Below, piece after piece: positions 53,493 to 62,298 of a stretch of 64,000 nucleotides of DNA; the stretch's first letter is position 1; the number at the start of each line of letters is the position of its first letter. The notes below the pieces were generated by a model. That model saw only the letters and a list, made by a program, of their open reading frames with translations, had not been told where the DNA came from and did no database searches. Source of the DNA: Maribellus sp. YY47 (lineage in GTDB: Bacteria; Bacteroidota; Bacteroidia; Bacteroidales; Prolixibacteraceae). The position numbers and the translations under genes were made by a program. The stretch covers positions 1 through 64,000 of the forward strand of contig NZ_JALGYW010000026.1 in assembly GCF_023111095.1 (NCBI RefSeq), in the 5' to 3' direction.

Positions 53493-54791
53493 TTACTGAA
53501 TTATCCTGAGCGAATTGGTGAATTCGAGGCCTTTCATAACCCGCTCGTTATCCGGATCAAGCACAGGTACCTCATCCACAATAAAACGGTATTCGTTAAT
53601 CCCCGCTTCGCATTCAACGGTTGTCACCCAGCCCTCTTTCTGTTTCTGCATCGGAATGGTTTTCCGGGCCCAATTGTTAAACGTTCCGGTTAAAAACACT
53701 TCCTGCGCATCCAGGTGTCCTTTTAGTTTGAATGTTTCCTGTTTAAAAACCGGTGGATTGCCTTCGGTAAATTCCAGCCAGTTCGCCAAAAAAGTTTTCT
53801 TCTTTGAGTCGGTTGCACTTGTAATGCAATCGTTTAACGCAAGTTTGTAGCTTTCATACAAAGCCCTATTCGCTTTTTCTGAAATATCGGGCGTAACTCC
53901 AACTCCTTCCCAGTTTGAATGGGTTACGGGGCTGAGGGTTGTTCCGTTGGGTATAAAAGCGCTAAAATGATCATTCAACCGCATACTTATTCCCGGATTT
54001 GCACCTCCCCTTGTCTGTTCTCCAACAACCGTTATTCGCCCCAAAGCCTGCATATTGTAGCTAAATGCTTCACCTCCGGAGAAAGTCCGTGCGCTGGTTA
54101 CTACATACACCGGCTTATTCAGGTAACGCTTCCCCGGAAGATAGGAATAAGTCCACTTTTGCTCCGTTCTGTTCCCTCTTCTCCAAACCAGGTCGTTCAG
54201 GTGCACAGATTCGCGAAAAAAGTAGCTGGCAAAAAAGCTGATGCCATCCACTCCCATCGCACCCCTGCAATTTCTAAGATCGATAATCAGGGCATCAGTA
54301 TGCGACAGATAATCCATAATCGCTGCATATTTTTTACCGGCTTCATCGGCCCCAAAAATGCAACTAAAGTCGATCAGCCCGATATTCCCTTTTAAAATGT
54401 CAACCTTCCGAATACCAAAATTCTCCTGTACCGTGAACCGACGCACCATTTCTTCTTCTTCGGCAGTAAAAACATAGGGATCATTGTTTTGATCCGGTAA
54501 TACAGTTTTAGAATATTCCTGTCTTAAATGTTGATCGCGACCCGATTTTCGCAAATCAGCACTAATTTGAGCAGCAAAAGTACGCTCATCAGAGATCGAA
54601 TTATAACTGCCTTTTTTTTGCTCTTCGCGAATAAACTGAATGGCTTGCTTAGCCTTTTCGGGAAAAACATAGTATTGTTCCAATTTAGCACACAACGAAT
54701 CGATAAGCAGATGTTTCTCTTGTGCGGTAAGTTGTGCCTTTATTGCGCCGGAAAGCAATAAGGTAAATGTGAATAAGATGATCGTTTTCAT
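53493..54791 (-). CDS. S41-family peptidase with C-terminal E-set (CBM48-like) domain
   Basis: A 432-residue exported protein. The signal peptide is MKTIILFTFTLLLSGAIKAQ; the frame is open to 54833 but the ATG at 54791 starts this signal. A tail-specific-protease domain (about 20-310) has LIDLRNCRGAMGVD and the catalytic serine in ARTFSGGEAFSY, with GEQTRGGANPG after it, as in the tricorn/IRBP-like branch; no PDZ domain is seen. The last 85 residues (VFLTGTFNNWARKTIPMQKQ, INEYRFIVDEVPVLDP) form an AMPK/CBM48-like E-set domain. That fusion is unusual. Its own palindrome site lies at 54852. Confidence 0.88.
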   Translation of the reverse strand: MKTIILFTFTLLLSGAIKAQLTAQEKHLLIDSLCAKLEQYYVFPEKAKQAIQFIREEQKKGSYNSISDERTFAAQISADLRKSGRDQHLRQEYSKTVLPDQNNDPYVFTAEEEEMVRRFTVQENFGIRKVDILKGNIGLIDFSCIFGADEAGKKYAAIMDYLSHTDALIIDLRNCRGAMGVDGISFFASYFFRESVHLNDLVWRRGNRTEQKWTYSYLPGKRYLNKPVYVVTSARTFSGGEAFSYNMQALGRITVVGEQTRGGANPGISMRLNDHFSAFIPNGTTLSPVTHSNWEGVGVTPDISEKANRALYESYKLALNDCITSATDSKKKTFLANWLEFTEGNPPVFKQETFKLKGHLDAQEVFLTGTFNNWARKTIPMQKQKEGWVTTVECEAGINEYRFIVDEVPVLDPDNERVMKGLEFTNSLRIIQ

Positions 54792-54819
54792 GTCTTCTGT
54801 TTTTAACAATTGTTCAAGG

Positions 54820-54827
54820 CAAAGTAA
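54820..54827 (-). promoter_or_regulatory. Promoter core of the S41 peptidase gene
   Basis: The minus strand reads TTACTTTG, identical to the core at 53345-53352 and at the same 32-bp distance from its palindrome. Confidence 0.55.
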
Positions 54828-54851
54828 GCCCATTGAACAACGTCGTAAAAT

Positions 54852-54865
54852 CGCATGATTATGTG
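54852..54865. promoter_or_regulatory. Regulon palindrome, site 3: CGCATGATTATGTG
   Basis: Matches CrCATrnnwATGTG and is followed by AAAATGA, as at site 1. Centre is 67 bp before the S41 start codon. Confidence 0.7.
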
Positions 54866-54907
54866 AAAATGAATGGGAGAAGACGACAGAACACGAACGA
54901 ATCTGCC

Positions 54908-55540
54908 CTAAACCAGCTTGTCTTTAAAAGCTTTGGCAACGGCTTCGCTTTTGCTGTTTACCTGTAGTTTTTCGTAGATCTTCTTGATGTGCGAACGCAC
55001 CGTATCGATGGCAATAAACATTTCGCTGGCAATCATCTTATAGCTGTAACCATTCACCAACAGTTGCAACACTTCCTTTTCGCGGTCGCTCAGGTTGTAT
55101 TCGTGGTTTTTCTGCGCAGGCAATTCTGAAAACATCTTAAGTACCTGCGTTGCAATCGACGATGTCATTGGGGCGCCGCCGGAAGCCACATCCTCGATGT
55201 ATTCCAGCAACTTCGCAGGCGGTGTTTTCTTCAGGAGATAGCCGTTTGCACCGTTTTTAAGCGCTTCAAAAACATTGGTATTATCATCGAAAACCGTCAG
55301 CATCAGCACCTTTACCTCCTGGTTCACTTCCCTTATTTTTTTCAGCCCTTCAATTCCGTTCATTGCTGGCATATCAATGTCCATCAGAATCACATCCGGA
55401 TTCCAGGCTTTCACTTCCGCAATAATATTGGAGCAGTTTTTAAAAGAGGCCACCACATTAAAACCTTCGCTGCCGTCAATCAGCATGGTAAGGCCTTCCC
55501 GTAGCTGGGGATTGTCTTCGTATATTAATACCTTCGTCAT
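54908..55540 (-). CDS. NarL/LuxR-family response regulator
   Basis: A 210-residue regulator. The receiver domain has the acidic pair EDN at the N-terminus, phospho-acceptor Asp54 (VILMDIDMP), Thr in VLMLTVFDD and Lys in NGYLLKKTPPAK. A LuxR-type helix-turn-helix follows at about 142-205 (LSDREKEVLQLLVNGYSYKM, then IDTVRSHIKKIYEKLQV). The frame extends to 55609, overlapping the kinase gene by 4 bp, but the ATG at 55540 starts the receiver fold exactly. It is the obvious candidate to bind the palindromes at 51205-58743, including its own at 55587. Confidence 0.93.
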   Translation of the reverse strand: MTKVLIYEDNPQLREGLTMLIDGSEGFNVVASFKNCSNIIAEVKAWNPDVILMDIDMPAMNGIEGLKKIREVNQEVKVLMLTVFDDNTNVFEALKNGANGYLLKKTPPAKLLEYIEDVASGGAPMTSSIATQVLKMFSELPAQKNHEYNLSDREKEVLQLLVNGYSYKMIASEMFIAIDTVRSHIKKIYEKLQVNSKSEAVAKAFKDKLV

Positions 55541-55555
55541 CAACCTTGTTTTAGT

Positions 55556-55563
55556 CAAAAATA
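55556..55563 (-). promoter_or_regulatory. Promoter core of the response regulator gene
   Basis: The minus strand reads TATTTTTG, an exact TAnnTTTG match; its TTTG is 31 bp from the palindrome at 55587. The leader would be about 10 nt. Confidence 0.6.
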
Positions 55564-55586
55564 CGGAACCCTGTAGATTTTTTGTC

Positions 55587-55600
55587 CACATAAATATGTG
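55587..55600. promoter_or_regulatory. Regulon palindrome, site 4: CACATAAATATGTG
   Basis: Arms CACATA / TATGTG with a 2-nt centre. Centre is 53 bp before the response regulator start codon, just beyond the kinase stop codon. Confidence 0.75.
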
Positions 55601-55605
55601 AAATT

Positions 55606-58600
55606 TCAACCCGTTACAGGAATCAGCAGCAAAATCCGGGTACCCTTTCCTTTCTCACTTTCAATTCTAATTTCGCCCCGCAAAGCTTCTGCCCGCTTTT
55701 GCATGTTTCCCAACCCGTTTCCCGAATCGGCTGTTTGAGATTTAAACCCAATACCGTTGTCGGCTATCCTGATTTTCAATTCTTTGTGTTCGTGCATAAT
55801 AAAAACATCCACTTTTGTGCAGCGGCTGTATTTGGCGCTGTTGTTCACCGCCTCTTTAAAAATCAGAAACACATCGCGGCGGGTCTCCATATTCAAGCGC
55901 AAATCGTAAATCTTTTCCTCCACGTGAAACGAAACATCCACATTCCGGGGTTCCAGAATGGAGGAAGCATATTCGCGCATCCTTGCTACGATCTTTTGCA
56001 TGTTGTCGTTGTCCGGTTTTATGCTCCAAACAATGTCATCCATGGCTTCCATCATCTGCTGGCTGTTATCGGTAATTTTTGAAATGTATTCGCTGGTTTT
56101 TACCGGGTCGGTCAGCAGCTTTGTTTTGGCCATCGAACTTAAAATATTGATCGTGCTAAGCGTAGAACCCACATCGTCATGAAGATCGCGGGCCACTTTT
56201 ATCCGGATACGTTCAACGGCCAAAAGTTTGTTTAGTCGCATCCGGTAAAAGAGATAGGTCAGTCCAGCTATCAACAAAAAAAACAGAGCTATAAACCACC
56301 TTGTTTGGTAAAAATGCGGAAGGATCGTCATTCGCAACGTTGTTGTGTTAAGCGATTCCAGTCCCTGCATGTTGATACATTTCACGTGAAAAACATAATC
56401 TCCGGGAGCCAGGGTGGTGTAACTGGCTGTCAGATTATTTTCTGCCCTGTTCCAGTCTTTGTCAACACCATCCATTTTGTAGTAATAAACCAGCTGGTCT
56501 TGCTGGGTAAAGCTCAACGAAGAAAAGTAAATGGTAAACGAATTTTCGTGGGGCTGAAATACGACTTTTTCACTGGACAAAAGTGAATCAAGCGGGATAA
56601 AAGTATCGAACAGTTTAAAGTCGGTTAATGTCACATCGGGTGGAGCGGTCTTAAATTTCAATCCTTCGGGTCGGAATCCAAACAGCACGTTTTCGCCACC
56701 AAACCAGAATTCCCCGTTTTGCATTCTGAACTTCGCATTCGTGGATTTATCGGCCATAATAATCCCGTTTCGTTCGTTGTACGACACAAAAATGTTGTTT
56801 TCGTAATTGTAACTTACCAATCCGTTGTTGCTGGTAAACCAAAGCACGTCTTTGTCGTCGATTAACATTTGCGATACATTTCCCCCCGGAAGGCCCTGGT
56901 ATTGGGTCAATACTTTAACCTCTCCCGAACTTATATTGATGATATCGAGAAAACCGCTACTGACAAAAAATATACTGTCGTTCAACTGCACAATATCCTG
57001 CACGCTGTTTCCGGTATTTTGTGTTTCACGAAAGGGCTTTTCGGTAAAATGATACAACACATCCGATGCCGACGGGTCCATTGCAAATACACCGTCGCTG
57101 TGTGTTCCAACCCAAATACGATCTTCCCTGTCTCTGTACAGCGTAAAAACGGCGGTCTTGAAATCCCTCACTATTTCAAAGTTTTCATCCGAAATTTCCG
57201 TTCCGTATCTCCACCTGATCAACTTACCACTTTGCGTTCCAAACAAAAGGTTTCCGTCTTTGTCTTCAAGCACTTTGCGAATGGTGCTGTACTTAAAAAC
57301 CGGCGGCCAGACAAAAGCAACCGGGCTTTTTTTGCCGGGATCAAAAACTGCTATGGCACCACCCTGGCAAACCGACCAAACATGTCCCGACAAAGAATGC
57401 TGGCATAAATCCCACACCAGGTAGTAATTGGGAAGTTTATCCTTGGGTAGCGATGAATACATTTCGTGTTTTACCGGCTTAAACTGATCGTCAAAAGTCA
57501 GAATCCCATTCCCCCAGGTCCCCAGCCAGTTATCTTTACTTCGCGTCTCCAGTATCGACGTCACCATGATATCCTTGTCTTTGCTTTGTGTTTCGAATAC
57601 ATAATTCATCACACTTTTTTCAGGAGTCAGAATATACAAACCATTGTCGGTACTCAACCAGCTGTTGCCCTCGCGATCTTCAAACATCTGTTTAATTTCG
57701 CGGCATTTAATTTCATATTCTTTGGGTGCTGTTTTCCGATACTGAATCAAGGTACCTGCCTCCGAATCATGCTTTAACAAGGCATTAATACCTCCCATCC
57801 AGACTTGTCCCTGCCTGGTTTCATAAATCCAGGCCAGTTCTGCATAACCCGGAAAAGCAGCATGGAATCCAAGGGTATCATTCAAACTCTCGTTTTTTTC
57901 AGGACAATAATGAAGGACTTCTGCCTTCTCTCCCCTCGGATCAAAATCCCAGTAAAAAATCCACCAGGTATTGTTTTTATCGATGTAGAAATTATTAACG
58001 AATGTGTGGCTGAAAGTCTCAAAGAAAGGATGTTTGGAAGGATTGTGACCATGGTAAATCAGCGATTGGGTGGCGCTTTCGTACAAAGCCAGTCCGCGTT
58101 CGCTGCTGATCCAGTAATTGCCTGTTTGCGTATCTTCAAACAAGGAACTCACCGGCCAGCCTTCCGGAACGCTTATGGGGAGGTTATCTTCGGTAAATTT
58201 GCTCTGCGCCGGATCGTACCACAAGAGCCCGTATTTCGCAATGCACAAAAACGTATTTCCTTTACTATCCGTGTAAAGCTGAAGGTTACTTTGCGGCAGA
58301 TAGGCCCTTTCTGTTTCAACAGGAACAGTGTAGTAATGAAACGAAACAGGATCAAACTGTCCGATCATTCTTCCCTGCCTGATCCACATACGGCCGTTTC
58401 CGGCATCCAGAATCTGATCAACGCCAAAGGGAGGCATCGAAAACTCATTTCCATCCGTTCGGAAACGAATAAATTTGCGGCCATCAAAACGTTGAATTCC
58501 ATTTTCGGTCCCTACCCACAAAAAACCTTTCTGATCCTGCCACACACAATTAACACTGTTTGTGTTCAGTCCTTCGGCACGCGAAAGCCGATTAAAAATA

Positions 58601-58668
58601 AAATACCTCTGCCCAAAAACAGAGGCACTTATCAATAAAAAAAGCAGGAAAAATAAAGTTCTGGACAT
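55606..58668 (-). CDS. Propeller-type sensor histidine kinase
   Basis: A 1020-residue sensor. Signal peptide (ends VFG, residue 19), then a large periplasmic domain of two beta-propellers with repeated blades such as FLWVGTENGIQRFDG, IWVGTHSDGVFAMDP and VLWFTSNNGLVSYNY. A Y_Y_Y domain (about 690-765), one membrane helix (WFIALFFLLIAGLTYLFY, about 775-800), and a HisKA_3 kinase core follow, with His830 in RDLHDDVGST and ATP-binding motifs DNGIGF and GNGLGNM. It resembles the sensory half of the hybrid systems that control glycan loci but lacks a fused regulator; the partner is encoded next to it. Palindrome site 5 lies upstream. Confidence 0.93.
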   Translation of the reverse strand: MSRTLFFLLFLLISASVFGQRYFIFNRLSRAEGLNTNSVNCVWQDQKGFLWVGTENGIQRFDGRKFIRFRTDGNEFSMPPFGVDQILDAGNGRMWIRQGRMIGQFDPVSFHYYTVPVETERAYLPQSNLQLYTDSKGNTFLCIAKYGLLWYDPAQSKFTEDNLPISVPEGWPVSSLFEDTQTGNYWISSERGLALYESATQSLIYHGHNPSKHPFFETFSHTFVNNFYIDKNNTWWIFYWDFDPRGEKAEVLHYCPEKNESLNDTLGFHAAFPGYAELAWIYETRQGQVWMGGINALLKHDSEAGTLIQYRKTAPKEYEIKCREIKQMFEDREGNSWLSTDNGLYILTPEKSVMNYVFETQSKDKDIMVTSILETRSKDNWLGTWGNGILTFDDQFKPVKHEMYSSLPKDKLPNYYLVWDLCQHSLSGHVWSVCQGGAIAVFDPGKKSPVAFVWPPVFKYSTIRKVLEDKDGNLLFGTQSGKLIRWRYGTEISDENFEIVRDFKTAVFTLYRDREDRIWVGTHSDGVFAMDPSASDVLYHFTEKPFRETQNTGNSVQDIVQLNDSIFFVSSGFLDIINISSGEVKVLTQYQGLPGGNVSQMLIDDKDVLWFTSNNGLVSYNYENNIFVSYNERNGIIMADKSTNAKFRMQNGEFWFGGENVLFGFRPEGLKFKTAPPDVTLTDFKLFDTFIPLDSLLSSEKVVFQPHENSFTIYFSSLSFTQQDQLVYYYKMDGVDKDWNRAENNLTASYTTLAPGDYVFHVKCINMQGLESLNTTTLRMTILPHFYQTRWFIALFFLLIAGLTYLFYRMRLNKLLAVERIRIKVARDLHDDVGSTLSTINILSSMAKTKLLTDPVKTSEYISKITDNSQQMMEAMDDIVWSIKPDNDNMQKIVARMREYASSILEPRNVDVSFHVEEKIYDLRLNMETRRDVFLIFKEAVNNSAKYSRCTKVDVFIMHEHKELKIRIADNGIGFKSQTADSGNGLGNMQKRAEALRGEIRIESEKGKGTRILLLIPVTG

Positions 58669-58729
58669 AGACCTATTTTATCCTAAAAATACGAAATGAT
58701 TGCGTGCAAAAACAAGACATTCAAAAAAC

Positions 58730-58743
58730 CACATGTTTATGTG
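58730..58743. promoter_or_regulatory. Regulon palindrome, site 5: CACATGTTTATGTG
   Basis: Arms CACAT / ATGTG with a 4-nt centre. It is centred 68 bp before the kinase start codon, but no TTTG core occurs at the 32-bp spacing found for the other sites. Confidence 0.65.
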
Positions 58744-58787
58744 ACTGTTTGAAAGGTTCGTATCCCTCAATTCCCCAAAAGCTGCTT

Positions 58788-59693
58788 TTATCCCCCAACC
58801 TCTGCTTCCACTCCGTACGAATTAAATATTTCGATTGCCTTCTCTATTTCCTCTTCGGAAGGTTCAGCCATATCAAATTCCTCGTAATTTGAACCAAGTT
58901 TGTTGTACTTGTGCGCAGCAATGTTGTGGTATGGCAACAAGCTAACAAGCGGCGTTTCACCGGGCAGTACAGCAATAAATTCGGCCATTTTTGAAACCTC
59001 GTATTCCGAAGTATTTACATTTTGTATGAACGGGACCCGAATATTGATTGCGGCGCCTGTTTCAGCCAGTTTAACCAGGTTTTCAAGAATGAGTTTATTA
59101 TCCTTTCCGGTCCATTTTTTATGCTGAACAGGATCCATAATTTTCAGATCGTATAAAAACAAATCGGTGTGTGTTGCCACTTCCAGCAACGTTTCTGCAG
59201 GCGCAAAACCACAGGTATCCACCGCACGGTGCAAACCGGCTTTCCCGCATTCCTGAAGCATTTCAAGCAGAAAACCGGGAAACATCAACGGTTCACCTCC
59301 TGAAAAAGTTACTCCGCCTTCTGAGTGTTCAATGTGTACGCGTTCACGCTCAATAATCTGCATTAACTCTACTGCATCGTACAATTTCCCCGACATCTGA
59401 ATCGCCTTCGTCGGACAGGCATCGGCGCACAAACCACAAAGCGTACATTTTTCTACATCGGTCACAATTCCGTTTGGAGTCAGTGTTAATGCGTCTTCCG
59501 GGCAATTTTCAATGCAATCTTGTGCGCCAATACACTTCGAAGCGGTATACAGTTTCTGCATTTTAGGCAGTTGGCTTTCGGGGTTGTGGCACCATTTGCA
59601 GCGCAGCGGACAACCTTTAACGTAAAGAGCAATGCGAATTCCCGGGCCATCGTTAATGGCGTAGCGTTTTATATCGAAAATAAGTGGAATCAT
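58788..59693 (-). CDS. Glycyl-radical enzyme activating protein (radical SAM)
   Basis: A 301-residue radical SAM activase. The SAM cluster ligands are Cys28, Cys32 and Cys35 in KGCPLRCKWCHNPES. A two-cluster ferredoxin insert follows (CIGAQDCIENCPEDAL, then CTLCGLCADACPTKA), the form found in activases for dehydratase-type glycyl radical enzymes, not in classical pyruvate formate-lyase activase. GGVTFSGGEPL binds SAM. It abstracts the glycine hydrogen of the partner encoded 142 bp upstream. The two genes are separated by a hairpin-rich repeat, which may uncouple their expression. Confidence 0.93.
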   Translation of the reverse strand: MIPLIFDIKRYAINDGPGIRIALYVKGCPLRCKWCHNPESQLPKMQKLYTASKCIGAQDCIENCPEDALTLTPNGIVTDVEKCTLCGLCADACPTKAIQMSGKLYDAVELMQIIERERVHIEHSEGGVTFSGGEPLMFPGFLLEMLQECGKAGLHRAVDTCGFAPAETLLEVATHTDLFLYDLKIMDPVQHKKWTGKDNKLILENLVKLAETGAAINIRVPFIQNVNTSEYEVSKMAEFIAVLPGETPLVSLLPYHNIAAHKYNKLGSNYEEFDMAEPSEEEIEKAIEIFNSYGVEAEVGG

Positions 59694-59751
59694 TTATTAG
59701 TTTATATGCTTATGGTACCCGTTGTTTCATTTGTACTTTGTGTTGTAATTT

Positions 59752-59815
59752 ATGACCCCCTAAATCCCCCGAAGGGGGACTTCTCCTCCCCTTTGGGGAG
59801 GTTGGGAGGGGTCAT
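59752..59815. repeat. Multi-hairpin GC-rich intergenic repeat
   Basis: Outer arms ATGACCCC / GGGGTCAT enclose two hairpins: CCCCC-GAA-GGGGG (59766-59778) and CTCCCC-TTT-GGGGAG (59786-59800). This cloverleaf-like shape, between activase and enzyme genes, is typical of a mobile REP-like element of Bacteroidota. Confidence 0.8.
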
Positions 59816-59835
59816 TAACTTTAATTCTTCCTATT

Positions 59836-62298
59836 TTAAAGTAACTCGTTTTCTGTGCGATCGATAATCTCCTGTTGCAGATCGGCGTTCATATCGTTAA
59901 AATAGTCGCTGTAACCCGCCATTCGAACCAGTAGATCTTTGTAATCTTCGGGGCAAGCCTGTGCTGCATACAAAGTAGCAGTATCAACTATATTAAACTG
60001 AATGTGATGACCACCCAGCGAGAAATAACTGCGGATCAGGTGTCCCAGTTTTTCCATGTCTTTTTCGCGTTTCAGCAGGCTTGGAACAAAACGCAGGTTG
60101 AGCAAGGTTCCACCGGATTTTGTCTGATCGAGTTTACCAAGCGAACGAATTACATTGGTTGGCCCGTGCGTATCGCATCCGTGCGACGGCGAAGTTCCAT
60201 CGGAAATTGATTTACCTGAAAAACGCCCGTTGGCAGAAGCTCCCAGCACTAAACCAAAATAAACATGGCAGGTGGTGGAAAGCATATTCAAATGAAAAAC
60301 TTCTCCTTTTGTGTTGGGTTTACCTTCGATAGCATTCAGCAAATCGTTGTAAACGCGCAATGCAATGTTATCGGCATATTCATCGTCGTTCCCAAAAAAC
60401 GGCGTCCAGTTCAGAATTCTTTGACGCAAGGCTTCTTCGCCTTCATAGTTCTTTGCTATGGCTTTCAGCAAAGTATCCATGGTGAAGGTTTTATCTTCAA
60501 ACACATGCTTTTTTAATACTGAAAGACTGTCAGTAACAGTGCCCAAACCGGTACATTGAATGTAGTTGGTGTTGTATCGCGGCCCGCCGTTGTAATAGTC
60601 TTTTCCCTTCGAAATACAGTCTTCAATCACCACCGAAAGGAAAGGTGCGGGAGCATATTTGGCAAACATCTGGTCGATGTAGTTGCTAACACGAACTTTT
60701 TGATCAACTACAAAATTCAGCTGTTTCAGAAATGCTTCGTACAGTTCTTCATAGCTTTTAAAACTCAAAGGATCGCCGGTTTCTATACCGGCAACTTTAC
60801 CAGTTAGCGGATCAATTCCGTTGTTCAGCGTTATCTCCAGAACTTTTGGAACATTCAGATAACCGGTAAGCAGATACGCTTCTTTACCAAAAGCACCCAC
60901 TTCAATACAACCGCTGCAGCCACCTTCGCGTGCATCCTGCAGGCTTTTTCCTTGATTTACAAGTTCCTGAATATACACATCGGGATTAAAAACAGAAGGA
61001 TAACCGTGGCCCTGGCGAATCAGATGTACCGCCGCGTTCAGAAATTTATCGGGCGTTACTTTGCTGATATGAACCGAGTTTCCGGGCTGAAGAATGTGCA
61101 GTTCTTCGGTTACTTCCAGCATCATGTACGAAACCTCGCTAACAGCGTCGGTCCCGTCGGGTTTAACACCACCGATGTTGATGTTGGTAAAGTCGTTAAA
61201 AGTTCCGCTTTCACGAGCGGTAATTCCAACTTTTGGCGGTGCCGGATGGTTGTTCACCTTTATCCAGAAACAGGAGATCAATTCTTTTGCCTGGTCGCGG
61301 GTGAGCGTACCTTCAGCAAGCTCCTTTTCATAAAATGGTTGCAAATGCTGATCAAAATGCCCCGGATTCATGGCGTCCCATCCATTCAGTTCGGTAACTG
61401 TTCCGAGATGCACAAACCAATACATCTGAATGGCTTCCCAAACATTTCGGGGTGCATGAGCCGGCACCCAACGGCACACTTCAGCAATGCGTTTCAGTTC
61501 CCCGACACGCTGCGGATCTTTTTCCGTTTTAGCCATTTCGTCAGCCAACTCAGCATGACGTTCAGCAAAAACAATAACTGCATCGCACGAAATATCCATT
61601 GCTTTTAATTCTTCCAGCTTACTGGTTGCTTCCGGATCATTCAGAAAATCGAGACTATCGATGTGTGCCTTAATTTCCTTTTTATAGTCAAGCATTCCTT
61701 TTCGGTAAATCGTCCCGTCGAGCGCGGTGTGACCCGGAGCACGTTGTTCCATAAACTCGGTAAATACACCGGCTTCGTAGGCCCTTTTCCATTCATTCGG
61801 AACATGATTGAAAATGCGTTCGCGCATCGTGCGGCCCTGCCAATAAGGAATAACCTCGCGTTCGTAGGTGTCAATATCTTCCTGCGAAACGGTATAACGC
61901 TGCTGATCGCGCGTGTTCAGTACATGAAAATCTTCCACACTGTGACAGGTTAACTCCGGAAAAGTGGGAACCGATTTTGGTTTTGGCCCGCGTTCTCCAA
62001 CAATAAGTTCATCATCACCTATATAAATCGTCTTTTGTTTGCAAATCTCCAGGAAATTCAGGGCGCGCATTACCGGCTCCGAATATTTTCCGTAATTCTC
62101 TTTGTAAAAGCGGGTGGTGATCAACGCCCTTTCGATAGATAAAGATTCCTGAGTTTCAACACTTAACTTTCTTAAGCGCTGAATACGTTCATTCATTCCG
62201 GGGCCTATTTTTTGGGTTTTGGTTGGTTGATAGAAATTACCTTCCGCTCCGGCGGGGCGTTCAGGTGCTTTTTGGGTTTTTATTTCAGCAAATGACAT
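59836..62298 (-). CDS. Glycyl radical enzyme, 4-hydroxyproline dehydratase (HypD)-like
   Basis: An 820-residue glycyl radical enzyme. The thiyl Cys464 and the following Glu466 form GCIE, as in the dehydratase/eliminase branch (glycerol dehydratase, choline lyase, HypD). The adjacent Cys-Cys of pyruvate formate-lyase is absent. The radical glycine is Gly795 in VRMAGYSDYF. The segments FTEFMEQRAPGHT (about 179-191) and GAFGKEAYLLTGYLN (468-482) recall HypD, which dehydrates trans-4-hydroxyproline to pyrroline-5-carboxylate. An N-terminal extension of about 34 residues is unusual and an ATG at residue 35 is a possible start. The oxygen-sensitive mechanism implies anaerobic use. No proC gene is adjacent, so the substrate remains an inference. 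Confidence 0.85.
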   Translation of the reverse strand: MSFAEIKTQKAPERPAGAEGNFYQPTKTQKIGPGMNERIQRLRKLSVETQESLSIERALITTRFYKENYGKYSEPVMRALNFLEICKQKTIYIGDDELIVGERGPKPKSVPTFPELTCHSVEDFHVLNTRDQQRYTVSQEDIDTYEREVIPYWQGRTMRERIFNHVPNEWKRAYEAGVFTEFMEQRAPGHTALDGTIYRKGMLDYKKEIKAHIDSLDFLNDPEATSKLEELKAMDISCDAVIVFAERHAELADEMAKTEKDPQRVGELKRIAEVCRWVPAHAPRNVWEAIQMYWFVHLGTVTELNGWDAMNPGHFDQHLQPFYEKELAEGTLTRDQAKELISCFWIKVNNHPAPPKVGITARESGTFNDFTNINIGGVKPDGTDAVSEVSYMMLEVTEELHILQPGNSVHISKVTPDKFLNAAVHLIRQGHGYPSVFNPDVYIQELVNQGKSLQDAREGGCSGCIEVGAFGKEAYLLTGYLNVPKVLEITLNNGIDPLTGKVAGIETGDPLSFKSYEELYEAFLKQLNFVVDQKVRVSNYIDQMFAKYAPAPFLSVVIEDCISKGKDYYNGGPRYNTNYIQCTGLGTVTDSLSVLKKHVFEDKTFTMDTLLKAIAKNYEGEEALRQRILNWTPFFGNDDEYADNIALRVYNDLLNAIEGKPNTKGEVFHLNMLSTTCHVYFGLVLGASANGRFSGKSISDGTSPSHGCDTHGPTNVIRSLGKLDQTKSGGTLLNLRFVPSLLKREKDMEKLGHLIRSYFSLGGHHIQFNIVDTATLYAAQACPEDYKDLLVRMAGYSDYFNDMNADLQQEIIDRTENELL

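Noticed and set aside
55541-55609. Longer response regulator overlapping the kinase gene by 4 bp
   Set aside because: The receiver domain starts at MTKVLIYEDN; the upstream codons cover the palindrome at 55587 and the promoter core at 55556, so they are more likely regulatory DNA.
57805-58638. 277-codon plus-strand frame
   Set aside because: Antisense shadow of the histidine kinase propeller region; no protein-like features.
59836-62298. Annotation as pyruvate formate-lyase
   Set aside because: The adjacent double cysteine of PFL is absent and the site reads GCIE, as in dehydratase-type glycyl radical enzymes.
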